Under the pieces are notes generated by a model, which searched no databases, had not been told where the DNA came from, and worked only from the letters and a program-made list of their open reading frames with translations. 64,000 nucleotides of DNA from UBA6544 sp038131165 (GTDB lineage: Bacteria > Pseudomonadota > Alphaproteobacteria > UBA8366): the NCBI GenBank assembly GCA_038131165.1, contig JAYPOZ010000009.1, positions 1 to 64,000 on the forward strand, written 5' to 3'. The first letter of the stretch is position 1; each line of letters starts with the position of its first letter. A program made the position numbers and the translations under genes. Shown here piece after piece: positions 33,858 through 42,126 of the stretch.

Positions 33858-34856
33858 CTAGGCCGCGAGCCAGCTCTTCGCCTCGCCGGCGTATGCCGCG
33901 CCAGGATTGCCGCTCACCGTGGTGCGCCACATCAAGCGTTGGTGTTCTTCCGCGTCGAACCAGGTCGCGGCATGGATCAGGGTCCGGTTGTCGTAGATGA
34001 CGAGATCGCCTGCGTCCCACTCGTGCGCATAGACGAACTCGGGCCGGGTGAAATGCGCCATCAGTTCGTAGAGCAGCTTGCCACCCGCGCCGTCCGGTCC
34101 CGGCTCCATGCCGACGAAGGGACCGTCGATCCAGTCCATCTGCCCCGCCTCGCAGAGATACAGCGATTTCACACCGGTCGTCGGATGCACGCGCACCACG
34201 GGCTGGCGCTGCGGCTGGTCCCCGGGCCCGAGCGGCTGCGGCGTCTCCCCGGCCCGCACCGCGAATTCGCCCCGGCCGACCCCCGGCTTCGCATGAATGC
34301 CGACCAGGCCCTCGACCGTCGCCTTCAGCGCCGGCGAAAGCGCCTCGTAGGCCGCGATACCGTCGGCGTAAAGGGTCTGGGCCTGGTCCTTGGGCGCGGG
34401 AATGACGCAATAGAAAAGCGAGACGTCGGGCGGCGGGCGGCGGTAGCTCTGATCCGTGTGCCAGCCGCGCCGGTGCGGGAACCGGGTCGGCAGCTTGCCG
34501 TCCTCTGTTAGCGGCGGTTCCGGGCGCGCCGGCGGCAGCTTATCGGCCGGCGGAATGTTGGAGACCATGAAGATTTCCGGGATCTCCGTGTGCACGTTCT
34601 GCCGCGCCATCCGGGTCTCGTGGTAACTTTCGACCTCCGTCCCGAAGAGCCGGCTCAGGCGCAACAGTAGCTCGGGCGCCTCGCTGATGCCCTGCATGCC
34701 CTTGATCAGCAGCAGGCCGGCATGAGCATCAAGAATGCCCGGCAAAGCCGCCGCATCGGCTTCCGCCGCCGCCGTCACGGCCTCCGCACCGCCGGGGGCC
34801 GCCACCAACCCGCCGAAGGTCGAGTTTGGCAACCTTTGGACATCGAATTTCGACAT
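33858..34856 (-). CDS. TauD/TfdA family Fe(II)/2-oxoglutarate-dependent dioxygenase
   Basis: This 332-residue oxygenase has the iron-binding pair in RRGWHTDQSYRR, the distal His in NRTLIHAATWFD and the 2-oxoglutarate-binding Arg in RLMWRTTVSG. The family oxidises sulfonates, phenoxyacids, amino acids and related carboxylates using 2-oxoglutarate and oxygen. ATG 34856 overlaps the stop of the upstream FAD oxidase gene as TAATG, so the two are translationally coupled. The extradiol dioxygenase gene further upstream completes a three-gene operon. The substrate is unknown; the setting points to an amine or an aromatic acid. Confidence 0.9.
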   Translation of the reverse strand: MSKFDVQRLPNSTFGGLVAAPGGAEAVTAAAEADAAALPGILDAHAGLLLIKGMQGISEAPELLLRLSRLFGTEVESYHETRMARQNVHTEIPEIFMVSNIPPADKLPPARPEPPLTEDGKLPTRFPHRRGWHTDQSYRRPPPDVSLFYCVIPAPKDQAQTLYADGIAAYEALSPALKATVEGLVGIHAKPGVGRGEFAVRAGETPQPLGPGDQPQRQPVVRVHPTTGVKSLYLCEAGQMDWIDGPFVGMEPGPDGAGGKLLYELMAHFTRPEFVYAHEWDAGDLVIYDNRTLIHAATWFDAEEHQRLMWRTTVSGNPGAAYAGEAKSWLAA

Positions 34857-36178
34857 TACGCGACCTCCTGTTTCCAATCCCGATAAGTCGATTTGGCATA
34901 AATCTCGATCGGCGATCCGTCGCTGAAGCGGGACAGCCGGAAGGGTTTCAGGTCGACCGGCGCGGTCCCGTTGGTGACCAGTTCCGCCATGATCAACCCG
35001 GTGCCCGCCCCCATGCCGAATCCGTGGCCGGAGAATCCGGTGGCGACGTAGTAGCCCTCCAGCCCCTCGACGCCGCTCCAGACCGGCACCACGTCGGGCG
35101 TCACATCGATCAGGCCCGCCCAGGCCTCGGCGATCTCGATATCGCCGAGCTGCGGGAACTTCGCCTTCGCGATCGCCAAGATATCCCGCACCGTTGCCAT
35201 GTCGGGCGCCGGGTCGTTGACCCGCGTCTTCTCGAACGGGGTGACGTCATCCGGCCCCCAGCTTTTCGGGCGGACCAACTCCTTGAAAAAAGCGCCGTTG
35301 AGGCGCAGGCGCATCGGCTGGGTCTTCAAGGCCGGCATATAGGTAAAGAAATGTTTGAAGGCGTCCGGCACGATATCGAAGAAACCGGAGCCGCTGCGCC
35401 CGATCGTATAGCCGCCGTCCTGGCGGCGTCGGAAACTGGCGCCGGGCGAACTGACGTTGCTCTGGCTGACCAGGGCTGCGGGCTTGGTGCGCAGCACGGA
35501 GGAGCGCACCTTCAATTGCGGAAAGCCGAAGCCGAGATTGCCGCTGAACAGGCTGGACCAGGCGCCGCCGGCGCAGACGACCGCCTGGCAGGCGATCTCG
35601 CCCTTCTCGGTCACGACCCCCGTCACCTTGCCGTTGGCGCTCTCCACCGTGCGCACCGCGCAGTCTGTCAGCACCGTCCCGCCCATGCGCTCGACCGCGC
35701 GGGCGATCGCCGGCACCGCCTTCGCGGGTTCCGCCCGGCCGTCCGACGGCGTGCAGAGCGCGCCTTTCCACAGCCGGCCCTCGGCGCCGATCTGAGCGTC
35801 GACCTCGGCCGGCGACAGAATGCGGCTGTCGAGCTGGAAGGGCTGGGCGTGGCCGAGCCAGTCTTCGAAATAGGCCAGATCGGCGTCGCTTTCCGCCAGA
35901 TAGATCGAGCCGCCCTGATGCCAGCCGATATCCTCCCCGATCTCGGATTCCATCTTCTCCCAGGCCCGCAGCGATTCGACGATCGCCGGCAGCTCGCGCG
36001 GGTCGCGGCCCTGTTTGCGGATATAGCCCCAATTGCGCGACGATTGCTCGCCCGCGACCCGCCCCTTCTCGCAGACGATGACGGGGATGCCCTTCTTGGC
36101 GAGGAAATAGGCGGTCATGACGCCCGCCACCCCGGCGCCGATCACCACCACTTCGGTCCTTAACGGAAATTCGGCCAC
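34856..36178 (-). CDS. FAD-dependent oxidoreductase, D-amino acid oxidase (DAO) family
   Basis: This 440-residue flavoenzyme has the N-terminal Rossmann motif VVVIGAGVAGVMTAYFLA, the Glu in IVCEKG that binds the ribose, and the C-terminal substrate and FAD block GYYVATGFSGHGFGMGAGTG. The family oxidises secondary or tertiary amines such as sarcosine, glycine or proline derivatives. There is no signal peptide. The gene sits between the extradiol dioxygenase (25 bases upstream) and a TauD-type dioxygenase (stop and start overlap) in one operon. An amine-containing aromatic substrate is a reasonable but unproven idea. Confidence 0.9.
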   Translation of the reverse strand: MAEFPLRTEVVVIGAGVAGVMTAYFLAKKGIPVIVCEKGRVAGEQSSRNWGYIRKQGRDPRELPAIVESLRAWEKMESEIGEDIGWHQGGSIYLAESDADLAYFEDWLGHAQPFQLDSRILSPAEVDAQIGAEGRLWKGALCTPSDGRAEPAKAVPAIARAVERMGGTVLTDCAVRTVESANGKVTGVVTEKGEIACQAVVCAGGAWSSLFSGNLGFGFPQLKVRSSVLRTKPAALVSQSNVSSPGASFRRRQDGGYTIGRSGSGFFDIVPDAFKHFFTYMPALKTQPMRLRLNGAFFKELVRPKSWGPDDVTPFEKTRVNDPAPDMATVRDILAIAKAKFPQLGDIEIAEAWAGLIDVTPDVVPVWSGVEGLEGYYVATGFSGHGFGMGAGTGLIMAELVTNGTAPVDLKPFRLSRFSDGSPIEIYAKSTYRDWKQEVA

Positions 36179-36203
36179 CGCTCGCCCTCCTTCGAAACCG
36201 CGT

Positions 36204-37079
36204 TCAGTCGCGAATCCAGCCCTCGCCCCAAAGGTTGAGGCTGCGTTCTTCGAGCGGCCAGACCCGGGGCGCCATCTCGCGCGGCATCACCTCGAGCTCG
36301 GCCGAGATCTCGACCTGGTTGCCGTGCGGGTCCTTGATCATGAAGAACAGATTGTTGCCGGGGCCGTGTCGCCCGGGGCCCCACCAGAGCTTGATGTGGA
36401 GCGCCGACATATGATCCGCCCAGTCGCGCACCGCGTTCCAGTCGTCGACCTCGTAGGCGTGATGGTCCGAGCGCACTTCCGAGGCGTCGAACACCGCGAA
36501 ACTGTGATGCTCCTCGTCGGAGCGGTAGAACGCCACCTTGCGGGTCGAGGGGTCGTCGAGATCGGCGCTGCAATAGTCCGACGGCACATAGCCCAGCACG
36601 TCCTCGTAGAAATCCATCATCGGCTTGAGATTGTTGCTGGCGACGACGACATGCTGGAGGCGGCCGGACAGGGTCACGGCCGCGGGCACGTTGACCGCTT
36701 TCTGCGAGGGCAGGTCGCGGCGCGGCAGCCCGAAGACGCTGAGCCAGCCGTCCGGATCGCGGACCGCGACGGCGTCTTCCTCGAAAATTTCCGAGGGCGA
36801 CGGCTCCGTATTCAATCCCTTGCCCTGTAGGAAATCGCGGACGTCCTCCAGCTGCCGCCGGCTTTGCAGGCGAAAGCCGTGATAGGGCCGCTCGCCGGGC
36901 TGGCCGCCGCCGACCACCAGCCGCCGTCCCGGTCCCTGCAGCAGAAACCGGTCGTCCGGCAGGTCGGATTTGTGATAGCCGAACACGGTCGCGTAATAAT
37001 CCGCCAGCATCGCGGGATCGTCGGAGTTCAATCGCAGATGGTCGAGCTGGGCCGGCCAAATCGGGGAATCTGTGGTCAT
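36204..37079 (-). CDS. Type I extradiol dioxygenase-like VOC protein
   Basis: This 291-residue protein has two vicinal-oxygen-chelate modules. The second carries the three likely iron ligands of a type I extradiol ring-cleavage dioxygenase: His in RLQHVVVASNN, His in RSDHHAYEVDD and Glu in NQVEISAELEV. It would open a catechol-type ring next to the hydroxyls. ATG 37079 gives the N-terminal module start (MTTDSPIWPAQLDHLRL); the frame runs 48 codons further but those look non-coding. It is first in a minus-strand operon and divergent from a Rieske oxygenase gene pair across a 167-base gap, a typical arrangement for a regulated ring-degradation locus. Confidence 0.88.
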   Translation of the reverse strand: MTTDSPIWPAQLDHLRLNSDDPAMLADYYATVFGYHKSDLPDDRFLLQGPGRRLVVGGGQPGERPYHGFRLQSRRQLEDVRDFLQGKGLNTEPSPSEIFEEDAVAVRDPDGWLSVFGLPRRDLPSQKAVNVPAAVTLSGRLQHVVVASNNLKPMMDFYEDVLGYVPSDYCSADLDDPSTRKVAFYRSDEEHHSFAVFDASEVRSDHHAYEVDDWNAVRDWADHMSALHIKLWWGPGRHGPGNNLFFMIKDPHGNQVEISAELEVMPREMAPRVWPLEERSLNLWGEGWIRD

Positions 37080-37246
37080 GGTCGTGTGCTCTCTCGAACT
37101 AGACGGGGAAGTACGCCATTCTAGGCCCGGCGGCGGCTCTGGCAACAGCGGGCCACTTCGTCGCAGGGCTGCCGCACGATATTGCCCGCAAGCGGGTGGA
37201 GTCATACACTTTTCGCAACGCAATCCTTGCCTGAGGGAGGAAACGC

Positions 37247-38611
37247 ATGCCGAACGGCGACCAGCGCCGCTATACCGGCGGTCTCGTAAACGTGGATCGC
37301 GGACTGATCAGCCGCGATATCTTCACGGATCAAGGCGTCTACGAGGACGAGCTGGAGCGGATTTTCCCGCGCTCCTGGCTGTTCGTCGGCCACGAGAGCC
37401 AAATTCCGGAGAACGGCGACTATATCCTCGGAAAGATGGCCGAGGAATCGGTGATTCTGAATCGCGACCGCAACGGCAAGCTGCACGTCTTTCTCAACAA
37501 TTGCCGTCATCGCGGCATGCGGGTCTGCCGCTACGACAAGGGCAACACGCGGAAGTTCATGTGCCCGTTCCATGCCTGGGTCTTTTCCGACCAGGGCGAA
37601 TTGATCGGCGTTCCGAAGTTGGAGACCGGCTACCGCAACGAGCTCGACACGTCGCAATGGGGGCTGATCGAAGCCCGGGTTTGCAGCTATCGCGGTTTCA
37701 TCTTCGCCTGCTGGGACGAGGAGACGCCCGCATTCGAGGACTATCTCGGCGACCTGCGCTTCTATTTCGACGATTATTGCGAGCTGCCCGACGGCAGTTA
37801 CGGCGATTGGGAAGCCTTCGGCGGCATCTTCAAATGGCGGGTGCCGTGCAATTGGAAATTCGGCGCGGAGAATTTCGGCGGCGATTACTACCACAATCCC
37901 TCGCACGCCTCGGTCGACCAGGTCATCCTCTCCCCGTCCGGCACCAAGGGCCGGCACACCTACGATACGGTCACCAAAACGCGGGAGCTCTGGAAGCTCA
38001 ACATCCTGACCAAGGAAGGCCATAACGCCCGGGGCGAGCTGTTCAAGGACATCTACGAATACCTGCCCACATATCAGGAGATGGCGGTGGTCGAGGATTA
38101 CTTCCGCGACTGCTACCGCCAGCGTCAGGAAAAGCTCGGCGACAAGTCGCGCTGGTACGGCCACGGCGGCACCATCTTCCCCAACGTCTCCTATTCCAAT
38201 GGCGTGCAGAGCATGGGGTCCTGGCATCCCTGCGGGCCGCACGAGACGGAAATCTGGCGCATCTTCCTGGCGCCCAAGGACGCCCCCGCCGAAGTGAAGA
38301 ACGTCCTGCGCCATTACGTCATCCGCTATCAGGGCCCATCCGGCCTCACGGAACAGGACGACATGGAGAACTGGGCGTCGGCCCACGAAGGCGCCCGCGG
38401 CACCATCGCCAAGCGGCACGACTTCCACTACGGCATGGGCATGGGCCACGAGCAGCGCGCCTGGCCGGCCGAGTGGCTCGGCGGGGACATCTATGCCTCC
38501 GAAGACGTCTCGGAGCAGAACCAGCGCGCCTATTACGCGCGCTGGGCCCGGATGATGGACGTGCCGCCCGGCGCCGACCGGAAGCCGGTCCTGGTCGACG
38601 CGGCCGAGTAG
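37247..38611 (+). CDS. Rieske aromatic-ring-hydroxylating dioxygenase, large (alpha) subunit
   Basis: The 454-residue alpha subunit has a Rieske [2Fe-2S] site at about 86-109, with C86-x-H88 in NCRHRG and C106-x2-H109 in FMCPFHAW. The catalytic domain has the bridging Asp and two iron ligands in NFGGDYYHNPSHASV (about residues 214, 217 and 221). It would insert oxygen into an aromatic ring using electrons from a ferredoxin and reductase, neither of which is encoded here. ATG 37247 follows a GAGGAAAC ribosome-binding site. It is the first gene of the plus-strand arm, with the small subunit 11 bases downstream. The substrate is unknown. Confidence 0.95.
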   Translation: MPNGDQRRYTGGLVNVDRGLISRDIFTDQGVYEDELERIFPRSWLFVGHESQIPENGDYILGKMAEESVILNRDRNGKLHVFLNNCRHRGMRVCRYDKGNTRKFMCPFHAWVFSDQGELIGVPKLETGYRNELDTSQWGLIEARVCSYRGFIFACWDEETPAFEDYLGDLRFYFDDYCELPDGSYGDWEAFGGIFKWRVPCNWKFGAENFGGDYYHNPSHASVDQVILSPSGTKGRHTYDTVTKTRELWKLNILTKEGHNARGELFKDIYEYLPTYQEMAVVEDYFRDCYRQRQEKLGDKSRWYGHGGTIFPNVSYSNGVQSMGSWHPCGPHETEIWRIFLAPKDAPAEVKNVLRHYVIRYQGPSGLTEQDDMENWASAHEGARGTIAKRHDFHYGMGMGHEQRAWPAEWLGGDIYASEDVSEQNQRAYYARWARMMDVPPGADRKPVLVDAAE

Positions 38612-38621
38612 GAGCGCCGCC

Positions 38622-39155
38622 ATGGACACGACGCCGGAACGCGCCCTCCTCGACCAGTTGTTGCTGCGCCATCAGGTCGAGCAGTTCTACAACGCCGAGG
38701 CCGAGCTGCTGGATTCGCGGCAGTTCGACGCCTGGCTCGACCTGCTGTGCGAGGATATCCGCTATTGGATGCCGGTGACGCAGAACCGCGAATACGGCAA
38801 TTGGACCGAGGAGCACACCCGCGAGGGGCTCGATCTCAACTGGTTCGACGAAGGCAAGTTCGAGCTCGAACAGCGGGTAAAGCAGCTTCACACCGGCATG
38901 CATTGGGCCGAGGAGCCGGTCTCGCGCACCTGCCACATGGTCTCCAACCTGCAGGTGACGGACAACGGCGAAACGCTTTCGACGCGCTGCCGGTTCCTCG
39001 TCTACCGCAACCGCACCGAAACCGAGACCGATTTCTTCGTCGGCAAGCGCAACGACACGCTGCGCCGCGACGGCGCCGGCTTCAAGATCGCGGCCCGGGA
39101 AATCTTCCTCGACCAGAGCGTCCTGCTGGCCAAGAACCTGACCCTGTTCTTCTGA
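38622..39155 (+). CDS. Ring-hydroxylating dioxygenase small (beta) subunit
   Basis: The 177-residue protein has the cone-shaped NTF2-like fold of ring-hydroxylating oxygenase beta subunits. Typical segments are LLRHQVEQFYNAEAELLD, WLDLLCEDIRYWMPV, RTCHMVSNLQV and CRFLVYRNRTETETDFFVG. Beta subunits form an alpha3-beta3 complex and may affect substrate choice. It starts 11 bases after the alpha gene, so they are co-translated. The next gene, an aminotransferase, follows after about 100 bases on the same strand. The length is normal. Confidence 0.92.
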   Translation: MDTTPERALLDQLLLRHQVEQFYNAEAELLDSRQFDAWLDLLCEDIRYWMPVTQNREYGNWTEEHTREGLDLNWFDEGKFELEQRVKQLHTGMHWAEEPVSRTCHMVSNLQVTDNGETLSTRCRFLVYRNRTETETDFFVGKRNDTLRRDGAGFKIAAREIFLDQSVLLAKNLTLFF

Positions 39156-39258
39156 GCGGGTGCGGGCCCGCCCCGCCGGAGTCGGGACCCGCATCGCGAT
39201 ATTGCTTTTCCCGAACCGCCCACTACCTTAGCCGCTCATCGACGAGGGAGATTTCCGC

Positions 39259-40440
39259 ATGAGACGTTCGAGACTGCCGGCCGGCGGCGCCAATGTGTTC
39301 CAGAAAATCCGCGAGAAGCGCGCCGAAGCCGTCGCACAGGGCCAGAGGCTGCTCGATCTCTCCATCGGCGAGCCGAAGGGCGCCGCCCTGCTGAGCGCCC
39401 GGGAGGCCGCCCGCGACGCCATCATGAGTGACGACGAGCCCATGCACGCCTACCAGTACAACGACAGCCCGGCCGTCCCCGGCTTCTCGCCACGCTTCGT
39501 GCGTGCGCACCTGAAGCAGGGCCTGCCCGAAGGCGACGTCGACTACCTGCCGATCGCGGGCATCAAGCCGATCCTGGGGCTCCTGCCGCTCGCCTGCGGC
39601 TGCGCCCTGGAGGCCTGCACCGTGGCGACCATGACCAAGCCCGGCTACCCGATCCCGGCGAACTGGTGCGACTATCACCCGAAGGTCACGCACTACGCGC
39701 TGCCGCTGAATTCCGAGAACGGATTCCGCTTCGCGCCGTCGGACATCGCGACCGGCACCGACCTTGTGATGACGAACTATCCGCACAACCCCTCGGGCCA
39801 GATCGCCGACGCCGCCTGGTTCCGCGACCTTTGCCAGTATTGCAGCGACAACGACATCCGGCTGTTCAACGACGCCGCCTATATTTCGCTCAGCCATTCC
39901 GAGGACTGCACGACCTTGAGCGAAGTGGCCGTCGACTTCCCCGACCTCTCCTGGTGCGAAGCCTTCACCGCCGCCAAGCTGATCGGCAACGGCACCGGCT
40001 GGCACGTGGGGGCGATGGTGGGCTCGCCCGACTTCATCGGCGACATGAAGGAAGTGAAGGGCAAGACCGACGCCGGGTTCGTGGCCCCGATGGCGGCCGG
40101 CGTGCTGGTGGCGCTGGAGGAGGACCAAGCCGGCATCGCCCAGTACCGCGAGATGTACCGCCGGCGGCTCGGGACGCTTAGCGAGCTGATGCAGGGCTGC
40201 GGCATGAAGCTCGCGATCGAGCCGCGCGCCGGGTTCTACACGCTCTGGGAATCGCCGACGCGCGCATTCGGCCAGGCAATGTCGGGGGCCGACGAATTCA
40301 ATTTCACGATGATCGAGAAGACCGGCGTGGTCGGGGTCCATTTCGCCACTTACCTGCGCTACGCGGTCTGCGCCGATGTCGACGCCATGCGGAGCGATCT
40401 GGAAGCCGCCTTCAAGAGCGCCGAAGTTTCCTACGACTGA
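39259..40440 (+). CDS. Class I/II aminotransferase (PLP-dependent)
   Basis: This 393-residue fold-type I aminotransferase has the N-terminal DLSIGEPKGAALL, the YPHNPSGQIAD motif (usually NPxNPTG), and the PLP region CEAFTAAKLIGNGTGWHVG, where the Schiff-base Lys is probably that of AAKL. The C-terminal substrate-carboxylate Arg is in ATYLRYAVC. Two oddities are visible: the spacing from Lys to TGW is one residue longer than usual, and the Arg that normally follows TGW is His. Its position after the Rieske genes suggests it processes an amino group from the same substrate. It converges on tgt. Confidence 0.85.
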   Translation: MRRSRLPAGGANVFQKIREKRAEAVAQGQRLLDLSIGEPKGAALLSAREAARDAIMSDDEPMHAYQYNDSPAVPGFSPRFVRAHLKQGLPEGDVDYLPIAGIKPILGLLPLACGCALEACTVATMTKPGYPIPANWCDYHPKVTHYALPLNSENGFRFAPSDIATGTDLVMTNYPHNPSGQIADAAWFRDLCQYCSDNDIRLFNDAAYISLSHSEDCTTLSEVAVDFPDLSWCEAFTAAKLIGNGTGWHVGAMVGSPDFIGDMKEVKGKTDAGFVAPMAAGVLVALEEDQAGIAQYREMYRRRLGTLSELMQGCGMKLAIEPRAGFYTLWESPTRAFGQAMSGADEFNFTMIEKTGVVGVHFATYLRYAVCADVDAMRSDLEAAFKSAEVSYD

Positions 40441-40453
40441 CCGCAGCGCATGT

Positions 40454-40476
40454 GGGCCGGGGTGCCAATCCGGCCC
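40454..40476. terminator. Inverted repeat between convergent genes
   Basis: GGGCCGG at 40454-40460 and CCGGCCC at 40470-40476 form a perfect seven-base-pair stem with a nine-base loop, between the aminotransferase and tgt stops. A second short stem (GGGGC and GCCCC, 40482-40497) overlaps the end of tgt. No U-tract follows either, so intrinsic termination is uncertain. Confidence 0.35.
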
Positions 40477-40489
40477 GTCCAGGGGCCGA

Positions 40490-41671
40490 TCAGCCCCCCA
40501 GCCAGTCCCGTTTTGCCTCGGCGAGACGCCCCGCCAGGATCGCCGCGCGCACCGTGGCGAGCAGCCGCGTCATGTAGCGGATATTGTGCACGGTCAGCAG
40601 CTGCAGCCCGAGCATCTCGTTTGCCTTGAAGAGATGGTGGATATAGGCCCGGCTGTGATTGCGGCAGGCCAGGCAGTCGCAATCCGCCTCCAGCGGCGCC
40701 TCGTCCTCGCGGAATTTCGCGTTGCGGAGATTGCGGCGAAAGGCCGGTGCCTCGCGCGACAGGGCCCAGCCATGGCGGGCGATCCGGGTCGGCGTCACGC
40801 AATCGAAAGTGTCGATGCCCATTTCCACGCCTTCCCAAATGTCGCGGATTCCGCCGATGCCGAGCAGGTGCACCGGCCGGTCGCGGCGCAACGGCTCCAT
40901 CGAATAGCGCACCACGTCGTACATCTGGTCTTCCTGCGCGCCGAGGCAGCCGCCCACCGCATGGCCGAAGAAGGGACGCGAGGAGACGAATTCCGCGCTC
41001 TCACGGCGGAGCTCCTCGTAGACGCCGCCCTGCACCACGCCGTAGAGCGCCTGTTTGCCGTCATGCCCGCGCTCGAATTCGGCGAGGCTGCGGTCGGCCC
41101 AGCGCTTGGTCAGCGCCAGCGAATTCTCCGTATAGGCACGGTCCACGTGATAGGGCGTGCATTCGTCGAGTACGACGATCAGATCGGCCCCGAGCTTGCG
41201 CTGGATTTCGATCGAGAATTCCGGAGAGAGCGTGTGATAGGCGCCGTCCCGGGGCGAGCGGAAGGTCGCGCCCTCCTCCGTCAGTTTCTGCAACAGGGGC
41301 GTCTGCTTGCGGGCACCGCTCGACTTGATCTCGTCGGCTTCCGTTCCCTGCCCCAGGCTGAATATTTGAAAGCCGCCGCTGTCCGTCAGCATCGGGCCGT
41401 CCCAGCCCATGAACCTGTGCAGGCCGCCCATCTTCTCGACCAGGTCGGGCCCCGGCTGGATCAGCATGTGGTAGGTATTGGCGAGGATGATATCGACATT
41501 GGCCGCCGCCAGATCGGCGGGCGACGCCGCCTTGATCGCCGCCTTGGTCGCGCAGAAGATGAAGGCCGGCGTGCGCAAGGCGCCATGCGGCGTGTCGATC
41601 CGACCGACACGGGCGCGGCTGGCCGGATCTTCCGCGAGTACCTCGAACCCGAAACCTGGATAATCGACCAT
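40490..41671 (-). CDS. tgt: tRNA-guanine (queuine) transglycosylase
   Basis: Tgt swaps guanine 34 of certain tRNAs for the queuosine precursor preQ1. The 393-residue protein has MLTDSGGFQIFSLG (the Asp of DSGGFQ is catalytic), ALYGVVQGGVYEELR, GIGGIRDIWEGVEMGID (GGI motif), DCVTPTRIARHG and the zinc site CDCLACRNHSRAYIHHL. Length and motifs fit bacterial Tgt. ATG 41671 (MVDYPGFGFEVL) is preferred; an extension to 41707 overlaps the rpmB terminator. The gene lies downstream of rpmB and its terminator, so it probably has its own transcription signal. Confidence 0.97.
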   Translation of the reverse strand: MVDYPGFGFEVLAEDPASRARVGRIDTPHGALRTPAFIFCATKAAIKAASPADLAAANVDIILANTYHMLIQPGPDLVEKMGGLHRFMGWDGPMLTDSGGFQIFSLGQGTEADEIKSSGARKQTPLLQKLTEEGATFRSPRDGAYHTLSPEFSIEIQRKLGADLIVVLDECTPYHVDRAYTENSLALTKRWADRSLAEFERGHDGKQALYGVVQGGVYEELRRESAEFVSSRPFFGHAVGGCLGAQEDQMYDVVRYSMEPLRRDRPVHLLGIGGIRDIWEGVEMGIDTFDCVTPTRIARHGWALSREAPAFRRNLRNAKFREDEAPLEADCDCLACRNHSRAYIHHLFKANEMLGLQLLTVHNIRYMTRLLATVRAAILAGRLAEAKRDWLGG

Positions 41672-41705
41672 CAATCGCCCAATCCCGCTGCAATGGACCG
41701 CGCCC

Positions 41706-41734
41706 AAAGAAAAAGCCCGCGCGGTGGCGGGCTT
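41706..41734 (-). terminator. Intrinsic terminator of rpmB
   Basis: Read on the minus strand, AAGCCCGC and GCGGGCTT (41713-41720 with 41727-41734 on the plus strand) form an eight-base-pair stem with a six-base loop, followed by a T-rich run (TTTCTTT). It begins about 24 bases after the rpmB stop and lies just before tgt, so it should end the rpmB transcript. Confidence 0.75.
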
Positions 41735-41757
41735 CCCGTAGAGCGTCTCGCCCCGCG

Positions 41758-42048
41758 TTACGCCGTCGCAGCAGCTCGCCGCTGAATGCGCCGCTTGATC
41801 TTCAGCGCTTCCGCCGGCAGCTTGCGGTTCGGCGTGCCGAGCAGGAACGCATCGAGACCGCCCTTGAAATCGATCGTGCGCAAGGCGCTGACGGTGAGGC
41901 GCAGGCGCACCATTTCACCCAAGGTGTCGCTCAGTAGCGACGTCGTCTGCACGTTCGGCAGAAACCGCCGGCGCGTCTTGTTATGCGCGTGGCTTACATT
42001 GTTCCCCGAGAGAACGCCTTTACCCGTGATCATGCAACGTCGTGCCAT
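41758..42048 (-). CDS. rpmB: 50S ribosomal protein L28
   Basis: The 96-residue L28 is a small basic protein of the large ribosomal subunit. It has the family N-terminus MARRCMITGKGVLSGNNVSHA, with NKTRRRFLPNVQ and VSALRTIDFKGGLDAFL. ATG 42048 is the natural start; the extra upstream in-frame residues do not resemble L28. A strong intrinsic terminator follows the stop, so it is probably transcribed alone or at a high level. It sits between meaB and tgt, all on the minus strand. Confidence 0.97.
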   Translation of the reverse strand: MARRCMITGKGVLSGNNVSHAHNKTRRRFLPNVQTTSLLSDTLGEMVRLRLTVSALRTIDFKGGLDAFLLGTPNRKLPAEALKIKRRIQRRAAATA

Positions 42049-42126
42049 CGAATCGCTCCTAAATCCTGAACCACCGGCCTCTTTCGCCAAGCGGAGGGCG
42101 ACTTGTAAAAGAGCGGGCCGCCCGCG

